Source: a virus. Taken from it: a stretch of DNA of 32,650 bases. The notes under the pieces are model-generated. The model saw only the letters and a list, made by a program, of their open reading frames with translations. It was not told where the DNA came from and made no database searches. Made by a program: the position numbers and the translations under genes. The DNA lies in IMG/VR virus record IMGVR_UViG_3300017917_000250, positions 1-32,650 of that record; one strand, given 5' to 3'. Shown piece after piece: positions 7,701 through 14,696 of this stretch (positions are counted from its first letter, which is position 1; each line of letters starts with the position of its first letter).

Positions 7701-8725
7701 TTGAGCCACTTATCGTTTTCTAATGTCCATTTTACCATATCATTGATACGACCACGCAACGAAATCTTTGGTTTCCATCCTAAAGATGCCATATAATCGC
7801 CAGACAAAGCGTAGCGTAAATCATGGCCTGGTCTGGATGAATGAAAGTCAACCATCTCATATTTCAACTCCTTACCTTGTGCTTCTGCAATTAGTTTTGC
7901 TAATTCCAAATTATCAACTTCATCTGGTCCAACAATATTAAATTTTGGAATTCTTGCACCACCAAAATCTGGAATAGAATCAAACTTAACAGGTGAATTG
8001 ATGATAAACATTAAACCATCAGCAACATCTTTAGCGTGAACATAGTGGCGTGAACCTGCCTTTGTTTTTTCTTTGTTAGCGTGAATAGTAACAACCTCAC
8101 CATCACGAACTTTGCGAATTGCCATTGGAATAAATTTTTCTGGATGTTGGCGTTCACCAAACACATTCATTGTGTGAGTAACAATAATTGGCATATTATA
8201 AGTGTTCTCAAATGCCACACACATTTCTTCACCAGCAGCCTTAGATGCTGAATATGGATTTGTTGCATTATAACGGTCACGCTCTTTATAGTCAACACCG
8301 ATTGGTGCAGGACCAAAAACTTCATCTGTTGAGAAATAAACAAACTTTTCTAAGTTCTTTAGTGTGCGAGCATAGTTCAATAGATTAACTGTACCAACCA
8401 CATTGTCTTGCACAAATTCCATTGGATATTCAATTGAGCGGTCAACATGAGAACCAGCTGCAAGATGTAATACAAGTTGAACATCACCAATCAGATTGGC
8501 TGTTTGTGGGTTGATTTCTGCTCGCAAATCGTGGAACACAATCTCAACTCGTTTCTTTTCTTCAGGTGTATATTTCTTTAGAATGTCATCTAAACGATTA
8601 AGATTACCTGAAAAGTCCAATCTGTCCAGAGATACGATTGTCCAATCAGTTGTGTCAAGGATTGTTTCAATCAAGTGGTGGGCGATAAAACCTGCACCGC
8701 CCGTAATTAATACTCTTTTAGTCAT
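7697..8725 (-). CDS. NDP-glucose 4,6-dehydratase-like SDR (RmlB-like)
   Basis: A 342-aa extended SDR. The Rossmann motif is GGAGFIA (9-15). Residues T133-D134-E135 in FSTDEVFG match the catalytic TDE triad of dTDP-glucose 4,6-dehydratase, even in numbering, and Y158-x3-K162 in YSASK completes the site. The TDE triad points to RmlB rather than the CDP-glucose dehydratase RfbG, yet the RfbH-like gene downstream expects a CDP substrate, so the nucleotide handled here is open. It would supply the 4-keto-6-deoxy intermediate for the 3-dehydratase. A strong AGAGGAAA ribosome site lies about 8 bases before the ATG, and it overlaps the preceding gene by 8 bases. Confidence 0.88.
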   Translation of the reverse strand: MTKRVLITGGAGFIAHHLIETILDTTDWTIVSLDRLDFSGNLNRLDDILKKYTPEEKKRVEIVFHDLRAEINPQTANLIGDVQLVLHLAAGSHVDRSIEYPMEFVQDNVVGTVNLLNYARTLKNLEKFVYFSTDEVFGPAPIGVDYKERDRYNATNPYSASKAAGEEMCVAFENTYNMPIIVTHTMNVFGERQHPEKFIPMAIRKVRDGEVVTIHANKEKTKAGSRHYVHAKDVADGLMFIINSPVKFDSIPDFGGARIPKFNIVGPDEVDNLELAKLIAEAQGKELKYEMVDFHSSRPGHDLRYALSGDYMASLGWKPKISLRGRINDMVKWTLENDKWLK

Positions 8726-9569
8726 TATAAGTTTCCTCTATTACTTTCTTCCATTCTGGTACTCTATCATATTGATGAACAATTGTAAAGTATTTTCCTG
8801 TTGAAGTAGCAACTTTGCCACTTTCTTTTTCAAATATTGGTGATGGCTCAAGCAAGAATGGTTTGAATTGGTCAATCTTACTTGGGTCGGCAGTTGTGCC
8901 CAATTGGCAAGCCCACCCATCTTCAGACTTCATATAACGAGCAATAGATTTATATGGCTCTTGTGAAATCATAAAGTTGAATGTGGACTGGTCTACGATT
9001 GGTATAGGACGATTTACTGACATAACGAATATCATCGCACATAAATCACGCATCGCATCACCACGACCTGCCAAAACGCCTACATTGTATATCACATTAT
9101 CTTTAAATCTTTCATGGAAATAGGGACCAAATGTTTCCAATAAATTTTGATTACCCCAAGGTTCATCTTTATATTTCATAGATTCGGAGGCAAACATCAA
9201 CTTAGCACCTGGCAATTCCATGCCAAGATATTTTGTTGGGTCTTCCTGAAAGATTACATCTTTAACATCGGTAGTAATAACAAACCGATAATTGTCGTGT
9301 GATTGTAGATAATTGTAGATATGAATGAATCTTTCTACATGAACTGGTAGATTGGATTGATATTCATATTGTTGTGTTAAATCGTTTGCTTTTCCAGGCA
9401 GAATAACCTGAAAGCCGGCTTGAGATAATCTTTCAATCGTTTCATAATTAATATTGAAGGCAACCATAACTTTGTCGCCTTTAAAACCGGACTTGTTGAT
9501 GGAGTTAACCCAATACTTCAGTTTACTCCAATCATAATTGGTGGTACATCCAATAATTAAATCACGCAT
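8718..9569 (-). CDS. Putative glycosyltransferase, first gene of the sugar island
   Basis: A 283-aa protein starting MRDLIIGCTTNYDW and carrying a TTDVKDVIFQ segment mid-protein, the D-x-x-D metal/nucleotide-sugar region seen in a family of phage and bacterial GT-A-like proteins. A TTG start six codons upstream is possible. I prefer the ATG at 9569 because an AGGAT ribosome site sits 6-7 bases before it. No membrane segment is seen. It leads the coupled sugar operon and overlaps the RmlB-like gene by 8 bases. The acceptor and donor are unknown. Confidence 0.7.
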   Translation of the reverse strand: MRDLIIGCTTNYDWSKLKYWVNSINKSGFKGDKVMVAFNINYETIERLSQAGFQVILPGKANDLTQQYEYQSNLPVHVERFIHIYNYLQSHDNYRFVITTDVKDVIFQEDPTKYLGMELPGAKLMFASESMKYKDEPWGNQNLLETFGPYFHERFKDNVIYNVGVLAGRGDAMRDLCAMIFVMSVNRPIPIVDQSTFNFMISQEPYKSIARYMKSEDGWACQLGTTADPSKIDQFKPFLLEPSPIFEKESGKVATSTGKYFTIVHQYDRVPEWKKVIEETYND

Positions 9570-9598
9570 ATTACATCCTAAAATCAAATTGTTATATA

Positions 9599-9745
9599 CT
9601 ACTTATTCTTCTTATATGTCTTAAATGAGGCAATTTTTCTTGGTTCTTTAACTTGTTGCCCTGGTGTATCTTTTTGATAAGTTTTTCGTAACTCATCTGT
9701 GCCATCTTGACCTGCACCAGATTTTGGTAAAATATCTGGATTCAT
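9599..9745 (-). CDS. Small basic/polar protein (48 aa)
   Basis: A 48-codon frame from ATG at 9745 to TAG at 9599, beginning MNPDILPKSGAGQDGTDEL and ending with a lysine-rich tail (SFKTYKKNK). An AGAGG ribosome site is 5-6 bases upstream, and the start abuts the preceding stop with one base between. It appears disordered. I have an impression of similar short proteins (an SGAGQDGTDEL core, then KDTPGQ) in T4-like cyanophages, but I cannot verify this. Function unknown. Confidence 0.75.
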   Translation of the reverse strand: MNPDILPKSGAGQDGTDELRKTYQKDTPGQQVKEPRKIASFKTYKKNK

Positions 9746-9746
9746 A

Positions 9747-10028
9747 TTAACCTCTAGTTAAATTTAAAATCTTTTGAATCTGTGCTTCTAATACAGGTTT
9801 ACGGTTAGGCCACTTGATGATAGGTTGGTCTGCCGTTTGTAAAAGTTTTGTAAGAAATGGAAGAATAATCTTTTCTACTTGTTCCAATCTTGCTTTATAT
9901 TCTTCAACAGTTTCATCCTTTTCAGCAATCACCGCTTCATAGTTTTCTTCATCTTCAGCTGTAAAACCAAAGTCATCGTCACCATACTCAGCAATAATTG
10001 CGTTTAAATCAAATTTAATATCTGCCAT
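9747..10028 (-). CDS. Conserved-looking phage protein with acidic N-terminus and WPNR motif (93 aa)
   Basis: Starting at the ATG at 10028, the protein is 93 aa: an acidic half (DDDFGFTAEDEENYEAV), a helix likely to form a coiled coil (ETVEEYKARLEQVEKIILPFLTK), then IIKWPNRKPVLEAQIQKIL. The DFGFTA start, coiled segment and WPNR end recall a family in T4-like cyanophages of unknown role. An in-frame upstream start at 10088 would overlap the ligase-fold gene by 59 bases and adds residues that look non-coding. The neighbouring CTS-bearing gene hints at a head-associated job, by position only. Confidence 0.78.
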   Translation of the reverse strand: MADIKFDLNAIIAEYGDDDFGFTAEDEENYEAVIAEKDETVEEYKARLEQVEKIILPFLTKLLQTADQPIIKWPNRKPVLEAQIQKILNLTRG

Positions 10029-10029
10029 T

Positions 10030-11256
10030 TTACTTATCCCAATTTTTAGCAGCATTGAAATTAGCATGAGCAAATTCCAATCTGTCAATTAATTTTACTG
10101 CGTTACCTTTTAAACGGTCAACTGCCACAAATCCCTCTGGTGCAGTAATTCTATAACCATCATCGGTACGAATGAATGTTCCAACATCACGAATTGTTTC
10201 CAATTTACGAACAACCATCAATTTAGCATCAACAATCAGGTTCATCAAATCAAAAACCTTTTTAAGTTCTTGTGCATTACCACGATAGAATCGCATCAAT
10301 TCATTCTTTTCTGCTTGGCGTTTTTGTTTTGTTTCTGCCTTTTTAGCATCCAATATTGTAGCATTTAATTTAGATTCAATCGTCTTAATCAATTCATTTG
10401 TATGTGCAGTAGTATTCTTTATCTTTTCACCAGCACGAATTTTTGAATTATTGAATGTCTTAATCTGTGTCATAATAATATCACTAGAAGCGATACGATT
10501 TAATGTCAGAGGATTAATAGATTGAAATAATCTACCTGCTTGTGATAGTGTATATGTAATATCTGAAGTTTCATCTTCAGTAAATGTTGCTGTGCCTGAA
10601 GCATCAACAAATGAAGCATCACGGAACCAAACATCTTTTGTTGTGGTCAATTTACCAATATCCACATTAAATGATGCTTTCATATCTTCAATAGTTCTAC
10701 CTGTGTATGATGTATGAAACACTATACCAAGTTGAGCATCAAGCATAGTTCTTGCTAATTTACTATTAGCAGGAATAGCATATACAATAGTATTTGGTTG
10801 AAATGTGATATATGATACACCATCAATAACTTGTTTATCAATATCACCTTTTGAGAACATCATGTCACCTTGCAAAACTCCTTTGATACCAAGTTTTGGT
10901 AAGTAACGCAAAGCAACTTTTAGTTTTTGGTTGAGTCCTTCTGATGGGTGATTATTGTCAATATCTTCTTCAGTATAATTCAACTTAGCATTTTTATTGA
11001 ATACACCCTTAGTACCAACAAAGAATTTACCGTTTTCTGGATTAACACCTGCAAATATTGCTGGTGCACCGTCCCATTTGGTTGTAATGTTGACATGAGA
11101 TTGTGAATGTCCAGCCAACATATCTCTGAGTGAGCGTAGAAAGTTAATGGCATCACGAGCACCATTAACACCACGATTCAATATTTCATCTTCAATATGT
11201 TCAAGGTGAACATTTTTGCCTTCTTTGGCCTCTGTTAGGAATTCTGTAAATTTCAT
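10030..11256 (-). CDS. Ligase-fold nucleotidyltransferase (DUF6267-like) with capsid-targeting-like N-terminus
   Basis: A 408-aa protein from ATG at 11256. Residues 60-65 (KWDGAP) match motif I of the covalent nucleotidyltransferase superfamily (DNA/RNA ligases and capping enzymes; KxDG with K60 as adenylation site). VLQGDMM near 127-133 resembles motif III, APEGFVA (372-378) motif IV, and KGNAVKLID (383-391) motif V. I recall this family as DUF6267 in T4-like cyanophages, without a proven activity. The N-terminus MKFTEFLTEAKEG closely follows the T4 internal-protein signal MKTYQEFIAE, with a predicted L-T-E cleavage site at 7-9. A longer start eleven codons earlier would run into the upstream gene, whose TAA ends one base before this ATG. 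Substrate unknown; nucleic-acid joining or 5'-end adenylation are candidates. Confidence 0.8.
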   Translation of the reverse strand: MKFTEFLTEAKEGKNVHLEHIEDEILNRGVNGARDAINFLRSLRDMLAGHSQSHVNITTKWDGAPAIFAGVNPENGKFFVGTKGVFNKNAKLNYTEEDIDNNHPSEGLNQKLKVALRYLPKLGIKGVLQGDMMFSKGDIDKQVIDGVSYITFQPNTIVYAIPANSKLARTMLDAQLGIVFHTSYTGRTIEDMKASFNVDIGKLTTTKDVWFRDASFVDASGTATFTEDETSDITYTLSQAGRLFQSINPLTLNRIASSDIIMTQIKTFNNSKIRAGEKIKNTTAHTNELIKTIESKLNATILDAKKAETKQKRQAEKNELMRFYRGNAQELKKVFDLMNLIVDAKLMVVRKLETIRDVGTFIRTDDGYRITAPEGFVAVDRLKGNAVKLIDRLEFAHANFNAAKNWDK

Positions 11257-11257
11257 T

Positions 11258-12397
11258 TTAGTATAATTTTCCAAATGGACCAAACTCACGACCTTTTTTC
11301 TGTGCTAAGAAACTCATATCTGTGAATAAACTATCCATCTTTTCTTTTGGTAAACTTGTTATATGATATAGAAACATAACTTGCATCAATTTTGATGTTG
11401 CGATATGTGGTTCAAGTGTGAATACTTTTTGTAAATTTTTAACAAACTCATCACCAGATTTGCAACTTCCAATATCAACACCTTTTGATTTAATTTTATC
11501 AAATGCGTTTTTAGCATAAGCAATGGATGTTTTATCATTGAATTCTGTTAAATTCATAGGGTAGTTTTTATAACTATTAACAAAATCTACTTTATATGCT
11601 TTTAATAATTTAGCTAGTTTATCTAAAGGTGTTTTACCTAAACGAGCTTTTGAAGCACCAGAGGCTGTAGGTTCAAATTTTAAATTTGCGTGTTCTGAAG
11701 TTGTGTTTGGTTTAATCTGAAAATCAAAATATTGTTTCTTTCCGTTTTCCATTGCTTCAACGACAACACGAGCATCTTGTGTTTCAAACTTACTTCCTTC
11801 TTTTAAACCAAGGAAACATTTCATTGTTTTTACATTGAAATTATAATTCTTAACATCAGGAAATAAACTTTCATCTATGTTTACTTCTTCATATTTAGCT
11901 TCTTTTCCTGATATAAGCTTTAATGAGATACCAACTAAAACTCTTTGTTTATATAGTGTTCTCATCATAGCATTTAATTCTGCTATTGATGACATACCAT
12001 CTTTTTCATTTACTACTTTTTGTATGTCTTTTATAACTTTAGCTTCATTCTTTACACACCAAATATCGGCAGGATTCCAAGAATCCTTTTTAGCAATTTT
12101 AAATTTCTGTGAAACCAATCTGGTGATAAAATCCATAAATCCACCATCACGGGTAAATTCTGTGAATTGAACACCACTAAATTCTTCTAATATTCTTTTC
12201 TGTTGAGCATAATAGTTATCAATCCACTGCTTGTTAATTGCAGGATATAGTTTAATTAATTCACCATACTTTTTATCTTTAACTATATCATCTGGACTAC
12301 GATACTTCACATTATCATTCAACGCTCTACGAAAAATCCAAGCAGAACCAAGTTCTTGCATTTTTGTTAATTCTGCAGCTGAATATGTTTTCGCCAT
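11258..12397 (-). CDS. Unknown phage protein (379 aa), coupled to ligase-fold gene
   Basis: A 379-aa soluble, mildly basic protein. Residues near 100-118 contain KKDSWNPADIWCVKNE, and near 224-240 YFDFQIKPNTTSEHA. The order of an acidic segment followed by a Q-x-K strand is compatible with a PD-(D/E)xK-type nuclease core, but this is only a guess and the catalytic residues are not unambiguous. A GGAG ribosome site lies about 9 bases before the ATG. Its TAA is almost contiguous with the ATG of the ligase-fold gene, so the pair may act together in nucleic-acid cutting and joining. I do not recognise the family with certainty. Confidence 0.75.
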   Translation of the reverse strand: MAKTYSAAELTKMQELGSAWIFRRALNDNVKYRSPDDIVKDKKYGELIKLYPAINKQWIDNYYAQQKRILEEFSGVQFTEFTRDGGFMDFITRLVSQKFKIAKKDSWNPADIWCVKNEAKVIKDIQKVVNEKDGMSSIAELNAMMRTLYKQRVLVGISLKLISGKEAKYEEVNIDESLFPDVKNYNFNVKTMKCFLGLKEGSKFETQDARVVVEAMENGKKQYFDFQIKPNTTSEHANLKFEPTASGASKARLGKTPLDKLAKLLKAYKVDFVNSYKNYPMNLTEFNDKTSIAYAKNAFDKIKSKGVDIGSCKSGDEFVKNLQKVFTLEPHIATSKLMQVMFLYHITSLPKEKMDSLFTDMSFLAQKKGREFGPFGKLY

Positions 12398-12415
12398 CTA
12401 TTACTCCATTAATTA

Positions 12416-12456
12416 GTAGGAGTATTTATCCTACCATAATTAACGGATGATGTCAA
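12416..12456 (-). promoter_or_regulatory. Sigma70-like promoter overlapping a hairpin
   Basis: On the minus strand TTGACA (12456-12451) is followed by a 17-base spacer and TAGGAT (12433-12428), 4 of 6 matches to TATAAT. The -10 lies within a perfect 6-bp hairpin, GTAGGA/TCCTAC (12416-12434), extended by AATTA/TAATT. GATAAATA at 12430-12423 is one base from the T4 late octamer, so the site could serve early and late polymerases. The -35 overlaps the last codons of the DUF4338-like gene, and the ATG at 12397 follows. Confidence 0.5.
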
Positions 12457-13552
12457 GTTCTTTGCCGGATGTCCAAACTTCCATCTCTGTTCTGACACGG
12501 TTTTCTTGTTGGAGTGATTCAAAACGATTGGTGGCTTTCTTTTTCCACCACTCTGTAATATTGGCTAGATAGTGTTTATCAAAGTTCTCATCAGGTTCAA
12601 TCTTATCTGTCTTTCCAAGAACAATATCTTTGTAGTTTCCAATACCATAGTTGGACACATAGTATCGTTTCTGTTCTGTGAGACCTTTGGCTTTGTTGAT
12701 GGTGTTCATAAATGTTTCATAATCTTCTTTGTATGGTTTCAAAGCAGCTTTTGTCATAGAAATAATAGTATTACTAATTTTTAATTTACGACTAGAAGCA
12801 TCGGCTGGAACAAACTCACCAACAATACCTTCAACATAATTTTTCAAATCTTCATATGGTTTGCCGTGCATCATCGGTAGAAAATCTGACTCGGTTACAC
12901 CTTTGAATCTTAGATATGGTTTCATACCATCATACTGTGAGATAGCCTTAGAAGAACCATATAAACTGGTCGTTTCAAATAGACACATATTCATATTATA
13001 CTTCTTATTGAGAATTTCACGGACTTCATGTGAACAACAGATAGCGGCAAGTAATTTGCCACCAAGATAATTATACCCAAATGGTTGTGCAGGTACGATT
13101 ACAAAACCCATGGCAGATGAGTTATTAAACGATTTGGTCGTTTCCGTTTCGTTTGTAATCACACACCCTAGTAACTCATTACGAGGCTTCATCATAATCG
13201 TTGGAGAACCGATACGAATGAATCCGACCCACTTCTGTGTTTTCTTCTCCAACACAGCGAGGCGAACATTACGACCTGGTGAAGATAGATTATTGTGTGA
13301 AGAAATGATATCTAAGTATTGTTGCCATCTTTGTGCTTCAAGGTCAACAATTTGGAATTCCATATCTTCAGGTTTCATAGTGAAATCCGAAAACAAATCT
13401 TCTTCAGGCCCACAACCAGGCAAAGCAACTGGCCAGTCTTTTAATGAATTAAGTTTCTGCTCACGCATATACTCATCAATGCGATTGAAATTACCGAAGT
13501 AATCTTCAAACACCGAAGCGACATAGTTTGCCTGTTCTCTATTTAAACTCAT
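12440..13552 (-). CDS. DUF4338 / DruA-like protein
   Basis: A 370-aa protein. Blocks VGFIRIGSP (109-117), KPRNELLG (122-129), MGFVIVPAQPFGYNYLGGK (148-166), SH (174-175), LFETTSLYGSSK (191-202) and YDGMKPYLR follow the order of the DUF4338 family. In that family an R-N-LG block, a vP-nl-gg-kLl block and an LlETf-ygt-Y block occur in the same sequence. DUF4338 includes DruA of the Druantia anti-phage system, and T4-like phages carry homologs of unknown role. I assign the family from motif memory only. It overlaps the next upstream gene by ATGA and belongs to a run of accessory genes behind gp41. Confidence 0.6.
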   Translation of the reverse strand: MSLNREQANYVASVFEDYFGNFNRIDEYMREQKLNSLKDWPVALPGCGPEEDLFSDFTMKPEDMEFQIVDLEAQRWQQYLDIISSHNNLSSPGRNVRLAVLEKKTQKWVGFIRIGSPTIMMKPRNELLGCVITNETETTKSFNNSSAMGFVIVPAQPFGYNYLGGKLLAAICCSHEVREILNKKYNMNMCLFETTSLYGSSKAISQYDGMKPYLRFKGVTESDFLPMMHGKPYEDLKNYVEGIVGEFVPADASSRKLKISNTIISMTKAALKPYKEDYETFMNTINKAKGLTEQKRYYVSNYGIGNYKDIVLGKTDKIEPDENFDKHYLANITEWWKKKATNRFESLQQENRVRTEMEVWTSGKELDIIR

Positions 13553-14136
13553 AATGTAATTCTATTTAAAAATTTATACCGTTTCTTCAAAAACTTATTA
13601 TACACTTTTCTATCAACATTGTCAAATAATTCTTTATATTTAGCCACAACAAAATCTGTTCCACGCAATCTAGTTTCTATTGCCGATTCAAGTGCATAGG
13701 CATCAACCTCATCAGGGTCACCATAATAATTTAATTCACGGTAATGGTCTTTATCTTTGGCCAACTTTGAACATCGGTAAATTGGTCCGTAAACATTACC
13801 TCTTGTTCTATATTGGTAACGATGCCTTTTTTCATGGACATATGTGGTAAATAATTCTTGTATAAAAATTTCTATTGAGATGTGGTCAAAAAATACTTCT
13901 TCACAATCATTTTGAAAATGTATAAGCAATTCAATATCTTTATCCCGACCATCTGATTCATAATGGCCTCCAATAGTTAGACCAGAATGACAATCATCAT
14001 TTCTAAACATTTTAACTTTCACTTTTGGGTTACCAATCATCTTACGAGCCCAATAAGTAACTTGTCTTGGTGTCTTGCTTCCAAAAAGTTTGTGAGCAAA
14101 ACTCCACATTTGTTGATATTGTTTTTTGTATCTCAT
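13549..14136 (-). CDS. Putative zinc metalloprotease-like protein (HExxH)
   Basis: A 195-aa basic protein containing YVHEKRHRYQ, an HExxH zinc-binding motif (H101, E102, H105). It lies in a helix and is followed about 35 residues later by YYGDPDEVDAYALE (137-150). E143 or E150 there could be the third ligand, as in gluzincin-type peptidases. The N-terminal part is a basic helical domain. The motif may be coincidental, but the hydrophobic, amphipathic surroundings (FTTYVHEKRHRYQ) look right. It overlaps its neighbours on both sides by ATGA, next to a 2OG oxygenase. Target unknown. Confidence 0.65.
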   Translation of the reverse strand: MRYKKQYQQMWSFAHKLFGSKTPRQVTYWARKMIGNPKVKVKMFRNDDCHSGLTIGGHYESDGRDKDIELLIHFQNDCEEVFFDHISIEIFIQELFTTYVHEKRHRYQYRTRGNVYGPIYRCSKLAKDKDHYRELNYYGDPDEVDAYALESAIETRLRGTDFVVAKYKELFDNVDRKVYNKFLKKRYKFLNRITL

Positions 14137-14696
14137 AGGTAATGTAAGTATCCACCAATAATGTATTTTGGTCCACTTACAGGTTTATGTCCTGTGTGTG
14201 GGTGAGTCCACATTGGCGGAAAAGCAATCATGCGACCAGCTTGTGGTTTGACCATCAATTCAATACGACTATTACGATTCTTTTGGAAAGATGTTTCTCC
14301 GCCTTCCTCAACATCATTTAGATACCAAAAGAATACCAAGAAACGTCTTGCTGATTGGTAGTTGCCTACATCCACATGAAAAGAAAATTCATCTTTATCA
14401 TTGGGTTCATACTTCTTCATACGGAACATTTCATAACCAAGTTCATCTGGCCATGACAATTCATCAATATCAAATATATTTTTATATTTAGCTAGATACT
14501 CTTGCATTTTATCCAACAACAAAGTTTGAACATCACCCCATGTATCCAAATGTTTTGTAATTGTAATCTCTGTGAAGTGTCTGGTGCCTTCCAAAAAAGT
14601 ATCTTCTTGTTGGTCTTTATGTGCTTCAAACCTATCAATAATATTTTGGCACTGTTCTTTAGTTAGAACATTATCCCAATAACTAATATAATCCAT
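14133..14696 (-). CDS. Prolyl-4-hydroxylase-type 2OG-Fe(II) oxygenase
   Basis: A 187-aa compact dioxygenase. The iron ligands are H107-x-D109 (FSFHVDVG) and a distal histidine, H165 or H167 (MWTHPHTG), and the 2-oxoglutarate-binding lysine is K177 in SGPKYIIGGYL. The core FLVFFWYLNDVEEGGETSF is diagnostic of the P4Hc branch. Such proteins are common in T4-like marine phages, and their protein substrates are mostly unknown. It starts at ATG 14696, sharing one base with the gp41 stop (TAATG), and overlaps the next gene by ATGA. Confidence 0.92.
   Translation of the reverse strand: MDYISYWDNVLTKEQCQNIIDRFEAHKDQQEDTFLEGTRHFTEITITKHLDTWGDVQTLLLDKMQEYLAKYKNIFDIDELSWPDELGYEMFRMKKYEPNDKDEFSFHVDVGNYQSARRFLVFFWYLNDVEEGGETSFQKNRNSRIELMVKPQAGRMIAFPPMWTHPHTGHKPVSGPKYIIGGYLHYL

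Noticed and set aside
9570-9587. TTG start adding six residues to the first sugar-island gene
   Set aside because: The ATG at 9569 has an AGGAT ribosome site at good spacing. The TTG has none.
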